A stretch of DNA of 45,015 bases, taken from NCBI GenBank assembly GCA_001510455.1, contig LFFH01000051.1:1-45015 (forward strand), in the 5' to 3' direction. Each line of letters opens with the position of its first letter. Position 1 is the stretch's first letter. Origin of the DNA: Actinobacteria bacterium casp-actino8 (GTDB lineage: Bacteria; Actinomycetota; Acidimicrobiia; Acidimicrobiales; Ilumatobacteraceae). Shown here piece by piece: positions 31,518 through 40,988 of the stretch. The notes below the pieces were generated by a model. It was not told where the DNA came from. It ran no database searches and saw only the letters and a program-made list of their open reading frames with translations. The translations under genes were made by a program, and so were the position numbers.

Positions 31518-34500
31518 ATGTCGTCACACCGGTATCCCCCCGTCGCGTCACAACCGTCCTTCCCTGACCTCGAGAACGAGGTCCTGGGTCGCTGGGACGG
31601 GGAGGACACCTTTCGTCGTTCGGTCGAGAATCGATCGGCCGGGGACGGGGGAGCCAACGAGTTCATCTTCTACGACGGGCCTCCTTTCGCGAACGGCCTC
31701 CCCCATTACGGCCATCTCCTGACCGGATTCGTGAAGGACGCGATCCCTCGTTATCAGACGATGCGCGGCCGTCGCGTCGAGCGTCGTTTCGGATGGGACT
31801 GCCATGGTCTGCCAGCCGAGGTCGAAGCCGAGAAGCAACTTGGTATCTCGGGTCACCCCGAAATCTCCGAATACGGCGTCGAGAAGTTCAACGACTACTG
31901 CCGTCTCAGCGTTCTTCGCTACACGAACGAGTGGCGGCGCTACGTGTCACGACAGGCCCGTTGGGTCGATTTCGACAACGACTACAAGACGCTCGATCTC
32001 TCGTACATGGAGTCGGTGATGTGGGCGTTCAAGACCCTTCACGACAAGGGTCTGGTCTACGAGGGTTTCCGCGTGCTGGCCTATTGCTGGCGTTGTGAGA
32101 CCCCTCTCAGCAACACCGAAACGCGGATGGACGACGTGTACCGCGATCGACAGGACCCGGCGGTCACCGTCGGCTTCCGGCTCGAGTCCGGTGAGACGAT
32201 TTGGGCCTGGACGACCACCCCGTGGACTCTTCCGTCGAATTTGGCCCTCGCCGTCGGACCCGACATCGAATATTCGGTGATGCGGAGAGGTGACGATTCG
32301 GTGATTCTCGCGTCGGCTCGACTCGGCGCCTACGAAAAAGAACTCGATGGGTTCGAGATCTCGCAGACGATCCTGGGTCGCGAGCTCGTCGGCCGTCGCT
32401 ACGTGCCACTGCTGCCGTATCTGGCCGATACACCGAATGCCTTCCAGGTCCTTCCCGGCGACTTCGTCTCCACCGAGGACGGAACGGGTGTCGTGCACAT
32501 GGCGCCGGGCTTCGGTGAGGAGGACCAGAACGCCTGCGCAGCCGTGGGCATTCCCACCATCTGCCCGATGGACAGTCACGGTTGCTACACGGCCGAAATC
32601 TCCGACTGGGCCGGTCAGCACGTGTTCGACGCCAATCCGGCCGTCATCAAGCACCTGAAGGGATTGGGTGTCGTCGTACGTCACGACACCTACGATCACG
32701 CGTACCCGCATTGTTGGCGGTGCACCGAACCGCTCGTGTACCGCGCCATTTCGTCATGGTTCGTCGAGGTCACTGCCATCAAGGATCGAATGGTCGAACT
32801 CAACCAGCAGATTCGCTGGGTGCCGTCACATCTGAAGGACGGTTCGTTCGGCAAGTGGCTCGCCAATGCCCGGGACTGGTCGATCAGTCGCAACCGCTTC
32901 TGGGGTTCACCGATTCCGGTGTGGAAGAGTGACGATCCCGAACATCCCCGTGTCGATGTCTACGGCAGTCTGGAGGAGCTCCGCCGTGACTTCGGTGTCG
33001 AGGTGACCGATCTCCATCGTCCGGCGGTCGACGACTTGATCCGACCCAACCCCGACGATCCGACTGGACACTCGATGATGCGTCGAGTGCCCGAAGTTCT
33101 CGACTGCTGGTTCGAGAGTGGATCCATGCCCTTCGCTCAGGTGCACTATCCGTTCGAGAACCGAGAGTGGTTCGACGAGCACTACCCGGGTGACTTCATC
33201 GTCGAGTACATCGGCCAGACGCGCGGCTGGTTCTACACCCTCCACGTCCTCGCCACTGCTCTCTTCGATCGACCTTCTTTCTCCACGTGCGTGAGTCACG
33301 GCATCGTTCTCGGTGACGACGGACAGAAGATGTCGAAGAGTCTTCGCAACTATCCCGATCCGATGGAAGTCTTCGACAAGTACGGTGCCGACGCCATGCG
33401 GTGGTACCTGCTGTCGTCCGCGATTCTGCGGGGAGCGGACTTCTCGGTCACCGAAGCCGGAATTCGCGACACCGTCCGCCAGATACTCCTTCCTTTCTGG
33501 AACTCGTGGTACTTCTTGGCGTTGTACAGCGAGGCCGAGGACACTGCCGGAGTCTTCCGAACCGACTCGACGAACGTCCTCGATCGTTACGTACTCGCCA
33601 AGGTCGCTCGGTTGGTCGAGCGGACCACAGCCGATCTCGACTCCTACGATCTGTTCTCGGCGTGTGGGGCCGTTCGTGATTTTCTCGACGTTCTCACCAA
33701 TTGGTACATCCGACGGTCTCGCGACCGGTTCTGGGCCGGCGATCGTGACGCAATCGACACTTTGCACACCGTTCTGGTGCTGTTGAGTCGAGTCTCCGCT
33801 CCGTTGCTTCCGCTCCTGTCCGACCACGTGTATCGCGGACTGACCGGTGACGACAGCATTCACCTGACCGACTGGCCGTCGGTCGACGTCGTTCCATCCG
33901 ACGACGATCTCGTGGACGCAATGGATTCCGTCCGGGACATCTGCTCGGTCGCCCTCTCGATTCGCAAGGCCCACGGTCGTCGAGTTCGTCAGCCTCTGAA
34001 GGAATTGCGGGTCGCTTTCCCGGGGGCCGAGAGAGTTCGCGATTTCGTCGACATCATCGCCGACGAAGTCAACGTCAAATCAGTCCTGTTGTCGGACGAG
34101 ATCGGAGCCGTACCCATGGTGCTTCAGGCGGTTCCGGCCGCTCTCGGTCCTCGTCTCGGTGGTCGAACCCAGGAAGTGATCAAGGCGATCAAGGCCGGTG
34201 ATTGGTCGCAACAGGGTGATCGTGTCGTCGCCGGTGGAATCGAACTTCACGACGGCGAGTACACCTTGAAGATCGTGGCAGCCGAGGGTGAGGCGAGTGC
34301 CACCATGTCCGATGGTCTCGGAGTGATCACTCTCGACACCGAGGTGACCCCCGAACTCGAGGCCGAGGGGACGGCACGAGACCTCGTTCGCCTCGTGCAG
34401 CAGGCGAGACGTGACGCCGGCCTCGCCGTGAGTGATCGAATCTCTCTGACGCTCGGCGTGCCGGAGGCGATTCGCCGACGTGTTCAGCCGTTCCTCGACG

Positions 34501-34607
34501 TGCTGGCGAACGAGACGTTGGCAGTGTCGGTGTCGTGGGGATCCGGTGAACCCACGGCGAAACTCGACGATGATGACGTATACGTGTCGGTGGAGCGCGT
34601 GACCTGA
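31518..34607 (+). CDS. ileS: isoleucyl-tRNA synthetase
   Basis: Class I aminoacyl-tRNA synthetase of 1029 residues charging tRNA-Ile. [12 protein letters not shown] holds the HIGH motif (residues 63-66 HYGH), [15 protein letters not shown] follows, [16 protein letters not shown] marks the editing domain, and KMSKS is at residues 604-608. Length and the GLPAE wording fit the long, eukaryote-like IleS class found in many actinobacteria, a class often less sensitive to mupirocin; this is inferred. It probably starts a new transcript with traR/dksA-like, lspA and rluD-like genes. Confidence 0.97.
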   Translation: MSSHRYPPVASQPSFPDLENEVLGRWDGEDTFRRSVENRSAGDGGANEFIFYDGPPFANGLPHYGHLLTGFVKDAIPRYQTMRGRRVERRFGWDCHGLPAEVEAEKQLGISGHPEISEYGVEKFNDYCRLSVLRYTNEWRRYVSRQARWVDFDNDYKTLDLSYMESVMWAFKTLHDKGLVYEGFRVLAYCWRCETPLSNTETRMDDVYRDRQDPAVTVGFRLESGETIWAWTTTPWTLPSNLALAVGPDIEYSVMRRGDDSVILASARLGAYEKELDGFEISQTILGRELVGRRYVPLLPYLADTPNAFQVLPGDFVSTEDGTGVVHMAPGFGEEDQNACAAVGIPTICPMDSHGCYTAEISDWAGQHVFDANPAVIKHLKGLGVVVRHDTYDHAYPHCWRCTEPLVYRAISSWFVEVTAIKDRMVELNQQIRWVPSHLKDGSFGKWLANARDWSISRNRFWGSPIPVWKSDDPEHPRVDVYGSLEELRRDFGVEVTDLHRPAVDDLIRPNPDDPTGHSMMRRVPEVLDCWFESGSMPFAQVHYPFENREWFDEHYPGDFIVEYIGQTRGWFYTLHVLATALFDRPSFSTCVSHGIVLGDDGQKMSKSLRNYPDPMEVFDKYGADAMRWYLLSSAILRGADFSVTEAGIRDTVRQILLPFWNSWYFLALYSEAEDTAGVFRTDSTNVLDRYVLAKVARLVERTTADLDSYDLFSACGAVRDFLDVLTNWYIRRSRDRFWAGDRDAIDTLHTVLVLLSRVSAPLLPLLSDHVYRGLTGDDSIHLTDWPSVDVVPSDDDLVDAMDSVRDICSVALSIRKAHGRRVRQPLKELRVAFPGAERVRDFVDIIADEVNVKSVLLSDEIGAVPMVLQAVPAALGPRLGGRTQEVIKAIKAGDWSQQGDRVVAGGIELHDGEYTLKIVAAEGEASATMSDGLGVITLDTEVTPELEAEGTARDLVRLVQQARRDAGLAVSDRISLTLGVPEAIRRRVQPFLDVLANETLAVSVSWGSGEPTAKLDDDDVYVSVERVT

Positions 34608-34647
34608 GTCCGGCCCATCAGTCGATGCCCGGCGCACGACGAGGGGA

Positions 34648-34653
34648 TATCCT
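34648..34653 (+). promoter_or_regulatory. putative -10 element before the traR/dksA-like gene
   Basis: TATCCT fits TANNNT and lies in the 79-base gap after ileS; a transcript would start near 34660. GAGGAG at 34676-34681 is a good Shine-Dalgarno five bases before the ATG at 34687. No clear -35 was seen. Confidence 0.35.
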
Positions 34654-34686
34654 TCCGCAACCCTGCTGTTCGAGCGAGGAGTCGCG

Positions 34687-35547
34687 ATGCCGACCAAGAA
34701 ACCAGTGAAAAAGGCTCCGGCCAAGAAGGCTCCCGCCAAGAAGGCCCCGGCGAAGAAGGTCGCGACCAAGAAACCTGTGAAGAAGGCTCCCGCCAAGAAG
34801 GCTCCCGCCAAGAAGGCTCCCGCCAAGAAGGCCCCGGCGAAGAAGGTCGCGACGAAGGCTCCCGCCCAGAAAGTCGTGGGGAAGGCTCCGGCGAAGAAGG
34901 TTACGACGAAGGCTCCCGCCCAGAAAGTCGTGGGGAAGGCTCCGGCGAAGAAGGTTGCGACGAAGGCTCCCGCCAAGAAAGTCGTGGGGAAGGCTCCGGC
35001 CAAGAAGGTTGCGACGAAGGCTCCCGCCAAGAAGGTGGCGGCGAAAGTCCCGAGCAAGAGTGCTCCGGCGAAGAAGGCAGCCGTCAAGGCGCCACCGAAG
35101 AAGCCGGTGTTCGTCAAGCCGCCCGTACCCGGCAAGCGGCCGGTGTCGAAGGACGGGATCATCTCGAACAAGGATTTCGATCTCGCCTTCCTGCGGGCTC
35201 GGCGTGAACAACTCCTCGAACTACGCGATCAATATCTCGGACAGGTCGCAGCTCTCGATCGAGAGAGGGAGCTTCTGATCGAAGCATCGGGAATGGGTGA
35301 CGACCAGTTCGATGAAGACGGCGGTGAGGGTGACACCTTGGCGGTGGAGCGCGAGCGGGCCAAGATGTTGTCGGATCAGGATCGCGTGATCGTGTCCGAT
35401 ATCGAGGCGGCTCTCGTCCGCATCGAGACTGGCGACTACGGCTACAGCGTTCTGTCGACCAAGCCGATTCCCCGAGAGCGTCTCGAGTTCATCCCGTGGG
35501 CGACCGAGCTCGTCACCGAGCGAGTCGGCGGAATCGGACAGCGATGA
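34687..35547 (+). CDS. TraR/DksA-like protein with histone-H1-like tail, no zinc cysteines
   Basis: A 286-residue two-part protein. Residues 1 to about 150 are made of Lys/Ala/Pro repeats ([15 protein letters not shown]) like histone H1 and mycobacterial HupB tails, and should bind DNA. The C-terminal part has the DksA-type coiled coil ([20 protein letters not shown]) and ends with a DksA zinc-finger-like stretch, [20 protein letters not shown], in which all four zinc Cys are replaced. A DksA-like gene between ileS and lspA is common in actinobacteria. Action on RNA polymerase or the nucleoid is inferred. The stop overlaps lspA (ATGA). Confidence 0.85.
   Translation: MPTKKPVKKAPAKKAPAKKAPAKKVATKKPVKKAPAKKAPAKKAPAKKAPAKKVATKAPAQKVVGKAPAKKVTTKAPAQKVVGKAPAKKVATKAPAKKVVGKAPAKKVATKAPAKKVAAKVPSKSAPAKKAAVKAPPKKPVFVKPPVPGKRPVSKDGIISNKDFDLAFLRARREQLLELRDQYLGQVAALDRERELLIEASGMGDDQFDEDGGEGDTLAVERERAKMLSDQDRVIVSDIEAALVRIETGDYGYSVLSTKPIPRERLEFIPWATELVTERVGGIGQR
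34852..35013 (+). repeat. three 54-bp tandem repeats in the traR/dksA-like gene
   Basis: Units begin at 34852, 34906 and 34960 and are nearly identical; a partial fourth starts at 35014. Each encodes 18 residues of Lys/Ala/Pro-rich tail. Shorter related repeats precede them from 34696, including a 72-bp unit seen twice. The tract is likely to vary in length between strains. Confidence 0.9.
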
Positions 35548-36053
35548 CCTCGACGGGCCTCGTGCGGCCCGGCTCTCTCACCGTCTCGTCCCTTCTCGCC
35601 GTCGGTGTGGTGGCGGTCGACCAACTCACGAAGCATTGGGCTCTCGGTCGTCTCGGTGACGGCGACGTGATTCACGTGATCTGGACGTTGCAGTTCAATC
35701 TGGCCTTCAACAGTGGGATGGCTTTCGGTCGGGCCCAAGGCCTCGGCCCGGTGATCGCCATCGTGGCCACGATCGTGATCGTGTGGCTCCTGCTCTCGAT
35801 TCGTCGCGCCTCGTCGCGCTCCTCGACGGTTGCCATCGGCTTGGTGATCGGCGGTGCAGCCGGCAATCTCGTCGATCGGGTCTTTCGGGGCGGCGATGTC
35901 CTACGTGGTTCGGTGGTCGACTTCATCGATTTCCAGTGGTTCCCGATCTTCAACGTGGCCGATGTTGCGATCAACGTCGGAGGAGCGCTGTTGATCCTGG
36001 GCTTCGTGCTCGATGCCCGTCGTTCGTCGAACGAAGAGGTGGCCGGTGAGTGA
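35544..36053 (+). CDS. lspA: prolipoprotein signal peptidase
   Basis: Membrane aspartyl peptidase (signal peptidase II) of 169 residues that cleaves prolipoprotein signal peptides after lipidation. Four hydrophobic segments are visible. Motifs: [17 protein letters not shown], and the catalytic Asp residues in [10 protein letters not shown] and [15 protein letters not shown] at 35544 overlaps the preceding stop (ATGA). It would process lipoproteins such as the GerMN protein at 3.1-3.7 kb. Confidence 0.95.
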   Translation: MTSTGLVRPGSLTVSSLLAVGVVAVDQLTKHWALGRLGDGDVIHVIWTLQFNLAFNSGMAFGRAQGLGPVIAIVATIVIVWLLLSIRRASSRSSTVAIGLVIGGAAGNLVDRVFRGGDVLRGSVVDFIDFQWFPIFNVADVAINVGGALLILGFVLDARRSSNEEVAGE

Positions 36054-36966
36054 CATGAGGCGCGAGGAGATTCCGGAATCCTTGGCCGGCGAACGTCTCG
36101 ACCGGGTGGTGGCTTTGGTCGCCGACGTGAGTCGTCGGGACGCGACGGTGATGATCGAAGCCGGTGGCGTGAAACTCGACGGTACAACGGTGTCGTCGGG
36201 CAAGGTGCGCCTGAACGTCGGGCAGCTCGTCGAGATCGACACGTCGAGCCGGCCGGTGGCCGAACTTCCGGGCCCCGATCCCGAGATCGAGATCATCGTG
36301 CGCCACGAGGACGAGCACGTGATCGTGGTCGACAAGGCTCCGGGAGTCGTGGTTCACCCGGCGCCGGGCCATCGTGGAGCAACTCTCGTGAACGGCTTGT
36401 TGGCGCGCTACCCGGAAATCGCTTCGGTGGGGGATCCCGAGCGTCCCGGGATCGTTCATCGACTCGATGTGGGCACGTCGGGTCTCCTGGTCGTGGCGCG
36501 CACCGACGAGGCGTACCGTTCGCTCGTCGAGCAGTTGTCCGAGCACGACGTGGAGCGCCGTTACGTGGCCCTGGCCTGGGGCCATTTCGATTCACCCGTC
36601 GGCACGATCGATGCACCGATCGGTCGCGATCCTCGTGATCCGTTGCGTATGGCTGTCGTGCCCACTGGTAAGGAAGCCCGAACGCACTATCGCGTCGAAC
36701 GTGAGTTCAGTGATCCCGACGCATCGCTGGTGATCTGCGAACTCGAGACCGGTCGAACCCATCAGATTCGTGTCCACCTCGCCGCCGTCGGACATCCGGT
36801 GGTCGGTGACAGCACCTACGGAGGTCAGCGAGCCGGTTGGTCGACCCACCGGCCGGTTCTCCATGCCACGCGCCTCACGTTTCGTCATCCGGTGACCGGA
36901 GCCGATGTGGGAGTCGATTCACCTCTTCCCGACGACTTGCAATCGGTGATCGCTCGTTGGCCGTGA
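36046..36966 (+). CDS. RluA/RluD-family pseudouridine synthase
   Basis: A 306-residue enzyme converting uridine to pseudouridine in RNA, most likely 23S rRNA helix 69 if a true RluD. An N-terminal S4 RNA-binding domain (ERLDRVVALVADVSRRDA, residues about 14-31) precedes the catalytic domain with HRLDVGTSGLLVVAR (catalytic Asp), RRYVALAWG and LETGRTHQIRVHL. Two starts are possible: GTG 36046 with AAGAGG upstream, overlapping lspA by 8 bases, or ATG 36055 just after the lspA stop. The gene after lspA is rluD-like in many Gram-positives. Confidence 0.92.
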   Translation: MSDMRREEIPESLAGERLDRVVALVADVSRRDATVMIEAGGVKLDGTTVSSGKVRLNVGQLVEIDTSSRPVAELPGPDPEIEIIVRHEDEHVIVVDKAPGVVVHPAPGHRGATLVNGLLARYPEIASVGDPERPGIVHRLDVGTSGLLVVARTDEAYRSLVEQLSEHDVERRYVALAWGHFDSPVGTIDAPIGRDPRDPLRMAVVPTGKEARTHYRVEREFSDPDASLVICELETGRTHQIRVHLAAVGHPVVGDSTYGGQRAGWSTHRPVLHATRLTFRHPVTGADVGVDSPLPDDLQSVIARWP

Positions 36967-36980
36967 TCTCGAGCGACGAC

Positions 36981-36989
36981 TGCTAGAGT
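36981..36989 (+). promoter_or_regulatory. extended -10 promoter of the pyr operon
   Basis: TGCTAGAGT contains the extended -10 form TGN-TAGAGT (-10 hexamer 36984-36989). Transcription would start near 36996, exactly at the base of the PyrR-binding stem. No -35 at proper distance was recognised, as is usual for extended -10 promoters. Confidence 0.5.
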
Positions 36990-36995
36990 CGGATC

Positions 36996-37031
36996 GACCG
37001 TCAAACGGGTCCCGTGAGGCCCGAACGGAGG
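36996..37031 (+). ncRNA. PyrR-binding leader loop overlapping the pyrR ribosome-binding site
   Basis: GGTCCCGTGAGGCC (37008-37021) matches the PyrR-binding consensus ARUCCNGNGAGGYU at all but the outer pair, where A-U is replaced by G-C. CGGG/CCCG forms the upper stem, a CAAA/A internal loop follows, and CCGT (36998-37001) pairs with ACGG (37025-37028) as the lower stem. The lower stem overlaps GGAGG at 37027-37031, the Shine-Dalgarno of pyrR. UMP-bound PyrR would therefore block translation, as described for mycobacteria. Confidence 0.8.
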
Positions 37032-37036
37032 ACGAC

Positions 37037-37591
37037 ATGACACGAGATCCGGGCCGACCCGGTCAGAGCGACGAGCCCGTGCACGTTCTCCGTTCCGACG
37101 ATCTCGATCGGGCCGTGACCCGCATTTCGCACGAGATCATCGAACGCAACCGCGGACTCGATGGAGTCGTTCTGGTCGGACTGCAGCGGGGCGGTGTGTG
37201 GCTCTCGGAGCGCCTCGGGTCCGCTCTCGAACGGATCGACGGGCGCGTCGTTCCGCGCGGGGAACTCGACGTCTCTTTGTTTCGAGACGACATCGGTCTG
37301 CGCCCGGTCACTCCAGTCGCCGTCACCAGGATTCCGATCGATCTGACCGGGGCACGAGTCGTCGTCGTCGACGACGTGCTGTACACCGGTCGAACCGTCC
37401 GGGCCGCACTCGATGCACTTCATCAGTACGGTCGCCCGGCCCAGGTGCAGTTGGCGGTCATGGTCGATCGTGGACATCGAGAACTCCCGATTCGACCCGA
37501 CTACATCGGAAAGAATCTGCCGACCAGTTCCGACGAGGACGTGCTGGTGTCGCCCGATGGTGTGATTCTGCGGCGAGGTTCCTCGCAATGA
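37037..37591 (+). CDS. pyrR: pyrimidine operon regulator / uracil phosphoribosyltransferase
   Basis: A 184-residue RNA-binding regulator that binds the pyr leader in response to UMP and UTP, with PRTase fold and possible weak UPRTase activity. The PRPP loop is VVVDDVLYTGRTVRAALDAL; VLVGLQRGGVWLSERL and the RPDYIGKNLPTS region near the C-terminus are family motifs. The ATG has GGAGG five bases upstream within the PyrR-binding loop. It leads the operon and overlaps pyrB (ATGA). Confidence 0.96.
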   Translation: MTRDPGRPGQSDEPVHVLRSDDLDRAVTRISHEIIERNRGLDGVVLVGLQRGGVWLSERLGSALERIDGRVVPRGELDVSLFRDDIGLRPVTPVAVTRIPIDLTGARVVVVDDVLYTGRTVRAALDALHQYGRPAQVQLAVMVDRGHRELPIRPDYIGKNLPTSSDEDVLVSPDGVILRRGSSQ

Positions 37592-38529
37592 AGCACCTGC
37601 GGAGCATCTCGGAGATCGGCACCGATGGGCTGGTCCGTATCCTTCGCACCGCACGACACATGGAGGCGGTCAACTCCCGGCCGGTTCCGAAGGTGCCGGC
37701 CCTCGTCGGTCGCACGGTCGTGAGTCTGTTCTTCGAGGACTCCACACGTACGCGAATCAGTTTCGAGACCGCCGCGCGACGATTGTCGGCCGACACGGTC
37801 AACTTCTCGGTGTCGACCTCGAGCCTCAACAAGGGGGAGAGTCTGCGCGACACCATCGAAACGGTGAGCGCCATGGGGGCTTCGGTCTTCGTCGTACGCC
37901 ACAGCACGAGTGGAGTGCCGTGGCAGATCTCGGACTGGACCGACGCGTCCATCGTGAACGCCGGGGACGGGTGGCATCAACACCCGACTCAGGCCCTGCT
38001 CGACTGCTACACGGTGCTCGCCCGCCGCGGTCTCGAGCCGTCACCCACGTGTCTGTCGGGGCTGCGAATCGCCATCGTCGGAGATTCCCGGCACAGTCGA
38101 GTGGCCCGAAGTTGTATCGAGGCCTTCACGGCTCTCGGCGCTGTTGTCGTGCTCGTGGGTCCGTCGACTCTTCTTCCGCCCGACACCTCCAGTTGGAACG
38201 TGTCGACGTCGGCGTCCCTCGATGACGTCGTTCCCGACGTCGACGTTCTGTACATGCTACGTATGCAGCGCGAGCGAATGAACGAGGCTCTCGTGCCCGA
38301 CCTCGCCGAATACAGCCGTCGATACGGACTCGACGAGTCACGCTGGTCGCGTTCCCGTCCCGACTCGATTCTCATGCACCCCGGACCGATGAACAGAGGA
38401 GTCGAGATGATGTTCGACCCGTCGACGAGCGCGAAGAGTGCCATCGTCGAACAAGTGACCCATGGAATCTCGGTGCGAATGGCGGTTCTTTTCGAACTTC
38501 TGGCATCGGGTGAAGAGGTGCCGTCATGA
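37588..38529 (+). CDS. pyrB: aspartate carbamoyltransferase catalytic chain
   Basis: A 313-residue enzyme joining carbamoyl phosphate and aspartate to N-carbamoylaspartate. FFEDSTRTRISFE is the carbamoyl phosphate site, HPTQALLDCYT the second; GDSRHSRVARS and LMHPGPMNRGVE follow near the aspartate site. No pyrI regulatory subunit gene is adjacent, and PyrB directly precedes PyrC, so an ATCase-DHOase complex as in some bacteria is possible but unproven. The frame is open far upstream, but the ATG at 37588 overlapping the pyrR stop matches the family start. Confidence 0.95.
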   Translation: MKHLRSISEIGTDGLVRILRTARHMEAVNSRPVPKVPALVGRTVVSLFFEDSTRTRISFETAARRLSADTVNFSVSTSSLNKGESLRDTIETVSAMGASVFVVRHSTSGVPWQISDWTDASIVNAGDGWHQHPTQALLDCYTVLARRGLEPSPTCLSGLRIAIVGDSRHSRVARSCIEAFTALGAVVVLVGPSTLLPPDTSSWNVSTSASLDDVVPDVDVLYMLRMQRERMNEALVPDLAEYSRRYGLDESRWSRSRPDSILMHPGPMNRGVEMMFDPSTSAKSAIVEQVTHGISVRMAVLFELLASGEEVPS

Positions 38530-39836
38530 GCCTGACTCTTCGTGGAGGTCGAATCCTCGACTCCTCGTCGTCCGACGACGTCGGTCGGGCAGTCGACCTT
38601 CGCGTCGCCGACGGGTCGATCACGCATGTGGTCGACGCCGGTTCCGATCTCCCCGCTGCTGATCAGGTCCTCGACGCGACGGGCTGCATCGTGTCGCCGG
38701 GATTCGTCGATCTTCACGTCCACCTTCGTGAACCCGGGCGTGAGGAATCCGAAACGATCGAAACCGGAAGCCGGGCCGCTGCGAAGGGCGGCTTTACTGC
38801 GGTGGTCGCCATGCCGAACACCGAGCCTCCGCACGACTCGAGGATCGTCGTCGATTTCGTCCGACAACAAGGACGACGAGCCGGGTTGTGCGAGGTCGTC
38901 CCTTCGGGCTGCATCACCGTCGGTCGAGCCGGGCAGCAACTGGCCCCGTACGCCGAACTTCAGGCGGCTGGTGTTCATCTCTTCACCGACGACGGATCGG
39001 GAGTTCAGGACGCTCAACTGATGAGGAGGGCGCTCGAGTACGCACGCGACCTGGGGGTGACTCTCGCCCAGCACTGCGAGGTGTCGAGCCTGACCCAAGG
39101 TGCCGTGATGCACGAAGGTTCGTGTTGCAGTCGTCTCGGACTTCCCGGCTGGCCGGCTGTCGCTGAAGAGTTGATGGTTCATCGCGACATCGAACTCTGC
39201 CGACTCACCGACGCCGGTATGCATTTTCTGCACCTGTCGACGGCCCGCAGCGTCGAGCTCGTTCGCGCCGCCAAAGCCGATGGACTCGATGTCACCGCCG
39301 AGGTTGCGCCTCACCATTTCTCGTTGACCGATGAGCAGTTGTCGGGTTTCGATCCGGTGTTCAAGGTGAATCCGCCGTTACGAACTCCAGCCGACATCGC
39401 GGCACTCAAGGCCGGTCTTGCCGACGGAACGATCGACGCCATCGCAACCGACCATGCACCGCACGCCGAGAGATTCAAGGAGCAGCCGCTCGATCAAGCC
39501 CCTCCGGGCATGCTCGGACTCGAAACAGCTCTCGGGGTGTCGATCGCCGAGTTGGTCGAGACCGGGGTCATGCCGTTGCGCGACGTCATCGCAGCTCTCA
39601 GTTGGAAGCCAGCGCGTATCGCTCGACTGCACGAGCGGCACGGTCGACCGATTGCGGTCGGAGAGCCGGCCAACCTGACAGTTGTCGATCCGACGATCGC
39701 CTGGCACGTCGACCCGGCGGGACTCGCCAGTCGCAGTCGGAACACGCCCTATGTCGATCGCACTCTGCGCGGTCGGGTCCGTCACACGATCTTCGAGGGT
39801 GTCGCTGTCGTGGTGGATGGGGAGGCGACCCGATGA
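38526..39836 (+). CDS. pyrC: dihydroorotase (class I)
   Basis: A 436-residue zinc amidohydrolase closing carbamoylaspartate to dihydroorotate. VDLHVHLREPG supplies two metal His, AMPNTEPPHDS binds substrate, further His lie in LAQHCEVSS and LHLSTARSVEL, and IATDHAPHAERFKEQ holds the catalytic Asp. The length fits the long class I form. The ATG overlaps the pyrB stop. The next gene, carA, follows after a 63-base AT-rich gap with its own promoter. Confidence 0.96.
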   Translation: MSLTLRGGRILDSSSSDDVGRAVDLRVADGSITHVVDAGSDLPAADQVLDATGCIVSPGFVDLHVHLREPGREESETIETGSRAAAKGGFTAVVAMPNTEPPHDSRIVVDFVRQQGRRAGLCEVVPSGCITVGRAGQQLAPYAELQAAGVHLFTDDGSGVQDAQLMRRALEYARDLGVTLAQHCEVSSLTQGAVMHEGSCCSRLGLPGWPAVAEELMVHRDIELCRLTDAGMHFLHLSTARSVELVRAAKADGLDVTAEVAPHHFSLTDEQLSGFDPVFKVNPPLRTPADIAALKAGLADGTIDAIATDHAPHAERFKEQPLDQAPPGMLGLETALGVSIAELVETGVMPLRDVIAALSWKPARIARLHERHGRPIAVGEPANLTVVDPTIAWHVDPAGLASRSRNTPYVDRTLRGRVRHTIFEGVAVVVDGEATR

Positions 39837-39841
39837 GGATA

Positions 39842-39870
39842 TTCACTAATCATGCAATAGAATGTATGAT
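39842..39870 (+). promoter_or_regulatory. internal promoter for carAB
   Basis: TTCACT (39842-39847) and TATGAT (39865-39870) are separated by 17 bp, a good sigma70/SigA-type pair. They lie in a strikingly AT-rich island of about 55 bases between pyrC and carA. The start site would be near 39877, leaving a 23-base leader with GAAGG six bases before the carA ATG. Confidence 0.65.
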
Positions 39871-39878
39871 CATTCATT
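39851..39878. promoter_or_regulatory. arginine-box-like operator over the carA -10
   Basis: The 18 bases at 39861-39878 form a palindrome with one mismatched pair and match the ArgR consensus WNTGAATWWWWATTCANW at 13 of 16 defined positions. A weaker palindrome with CATGCA and TGTATG arms overlaps at 39851-39868. Both cover the -10 of the carA promoter. ArgR control of carAB is known from other bacteria because carbamoyl phosphate also feeds arginine synthesis. Confidence 0.55.
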
Positions 39879-39899
39879 CAGCGATCATGAAGGGTTCCC

Positions 39900-40988
39900 A
39901 TGTCTGACGGAGAGATCACCCCCGCTCACCTGGTGTTGGCCGATGGGAGCATCTTCGAGGGCGAGGCGATCGGCGCCCCGGCTCGGGTGACGACCGGAGA
40001 GGTCGTCTTCAACACGGTCCTGTCCGGTTATCAAGAAGTCGTGACCGATCCGAGTTATGCCGGCCAGATCGTCACGTTCACGTATCCGCACATCGGGAAC
40101 TACGGCACCACGTCCGACGACGACGAAGCAGCCCGGCCTTTTTGTCGTGGTGTCGTCGTTCGTGATCTCGCGCGACGCGCCAGCAATCACCGTTCCACGT
40201 CGAGCCTCGACTCGATGTTGTCGTCGCGGGGTGTGTCCGGAATCGCCGGAGTCGACACGCGTCGTCTGACTCGAATCCTGCGCGACACGGGCTCGATGTC
40301 GGGCGCCTTCGGAACCGGCTCCTACGAGGAATTGCTGGCCGCGGCGCGAGCCGAGACGGGTACGGACGGAGTCGACTTGGTGTCGACCGTGACGACCGAG
40401 CGTCCCTATCACGTCGAAGGGGGAGCACTCCGCGTCGTCGCGTTCGACTTCGGTATCAAGTCGACGATCCTTCGATGTCTGGCCGAGATCGCCACCGTCG
40501 ATGTCGTCCCGGCCTCGACGACAGCGGCCGAGGTCCTGGCGATGAAGCCGGACGGGGTGTTCCTGTCCAACGGTCCCGGAGACCCGTCGGCCGTTCCCTA
40601 TGCCGTCGAGACGATTCGTGACCTCGTGGGTGAGGTGCCGCTCTTCGGTATCTGCCTCGGGCACCAGTTGCTCAGCCGGTCGCTCGGTGGTCAGACGTTC
40701 AAGTTGCCGTTCGGTCACCACGGCGGCAATCACCCCGTTCGTCACGAGGCGTCGGGCCGGATCGAGATCACGAGTCAGAATCACAACTTCTGCGTCGACC
40801 CGGAGAGCCTCGAAGGTCGAGTCGAGGTAACTCATCTGAACCTGAACGATCACACCAACGAAGGAATGCGGGTTCTCGCGGCGCCGGCCTTCAGCGTTCA
40901 ATACCATCCCGAGGCGGGTCCCGGACCACACGACAGTCGATATCTCTTCGACGAGTTCGCCCGCCTCATGACCGAGGGAGCGAACTGA
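39900..40988 (+). CDS. carA: carbamoyl phosphate synthase small subunit
   Basis: A 362-residue glutamine amidotransferase subunit delivering ammonia to CarB. The N-terminal domain has [15 protein letters not shown] and [16 protein letters not shown]; the class I GATase domain has the nucleophile Cys in [10 protein letters not shown] and the His-Glu pair in [13 protein letters not shown]. The ATG has GAAGG upstream and lies after the internal promoter. Its TGA overlaps the carB ATG by one base. Confidence 0.97.
   Translation: MSDGEITPAHLVLADGSIFEGEAIGAPARVTTGEVVFNTVLSGYQEVVTDPSYAGQIVTFTYPHIGNYGTTSDDDEAARPFCRGVVVRDLARRASNHRSTSSLDSMLSSRGVSGIAGVDTRRLTRILRDTGSMSGAFGTGSYEELLAAARAETGTDGVDLVSTVTTERPYHVEGGALRVVAFDFGIKSTILRCLAEIATVDVVPASTTAAEVLAMKPDGVFLSNGPGDPSAVPYAVETIRDLVGEVPLFGICLGHQLLSRSLGGQTFKLPFGHHGGNHPVRHEASGRIEITSQNHNFCVDPESLEGRVEVTHLNLNDHTNEGMRVLAAPAFSVQYHPEAGPGPHDSRYLFDEFARLMTEGAN

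Noticed and set aside
34687..35130. Regular repeats suggesting a CRISPR array
   Set aside because: Repeats are in frame, contiguous, encode Lys/Ala/Pro and lack unique spacers.
34080..35171. Long minus-strand frame rich in AGAF/LAGAF repeats, resembling a pentapeptide-repeat protein
   Set aside because: It is the antisense of the Lys/Ala/Pro repeats of the traR/dksA-like gene plus the end of ileS. The plus-strand gene has a Shine-Dalgarno, operon context and a conserved C-terminus.
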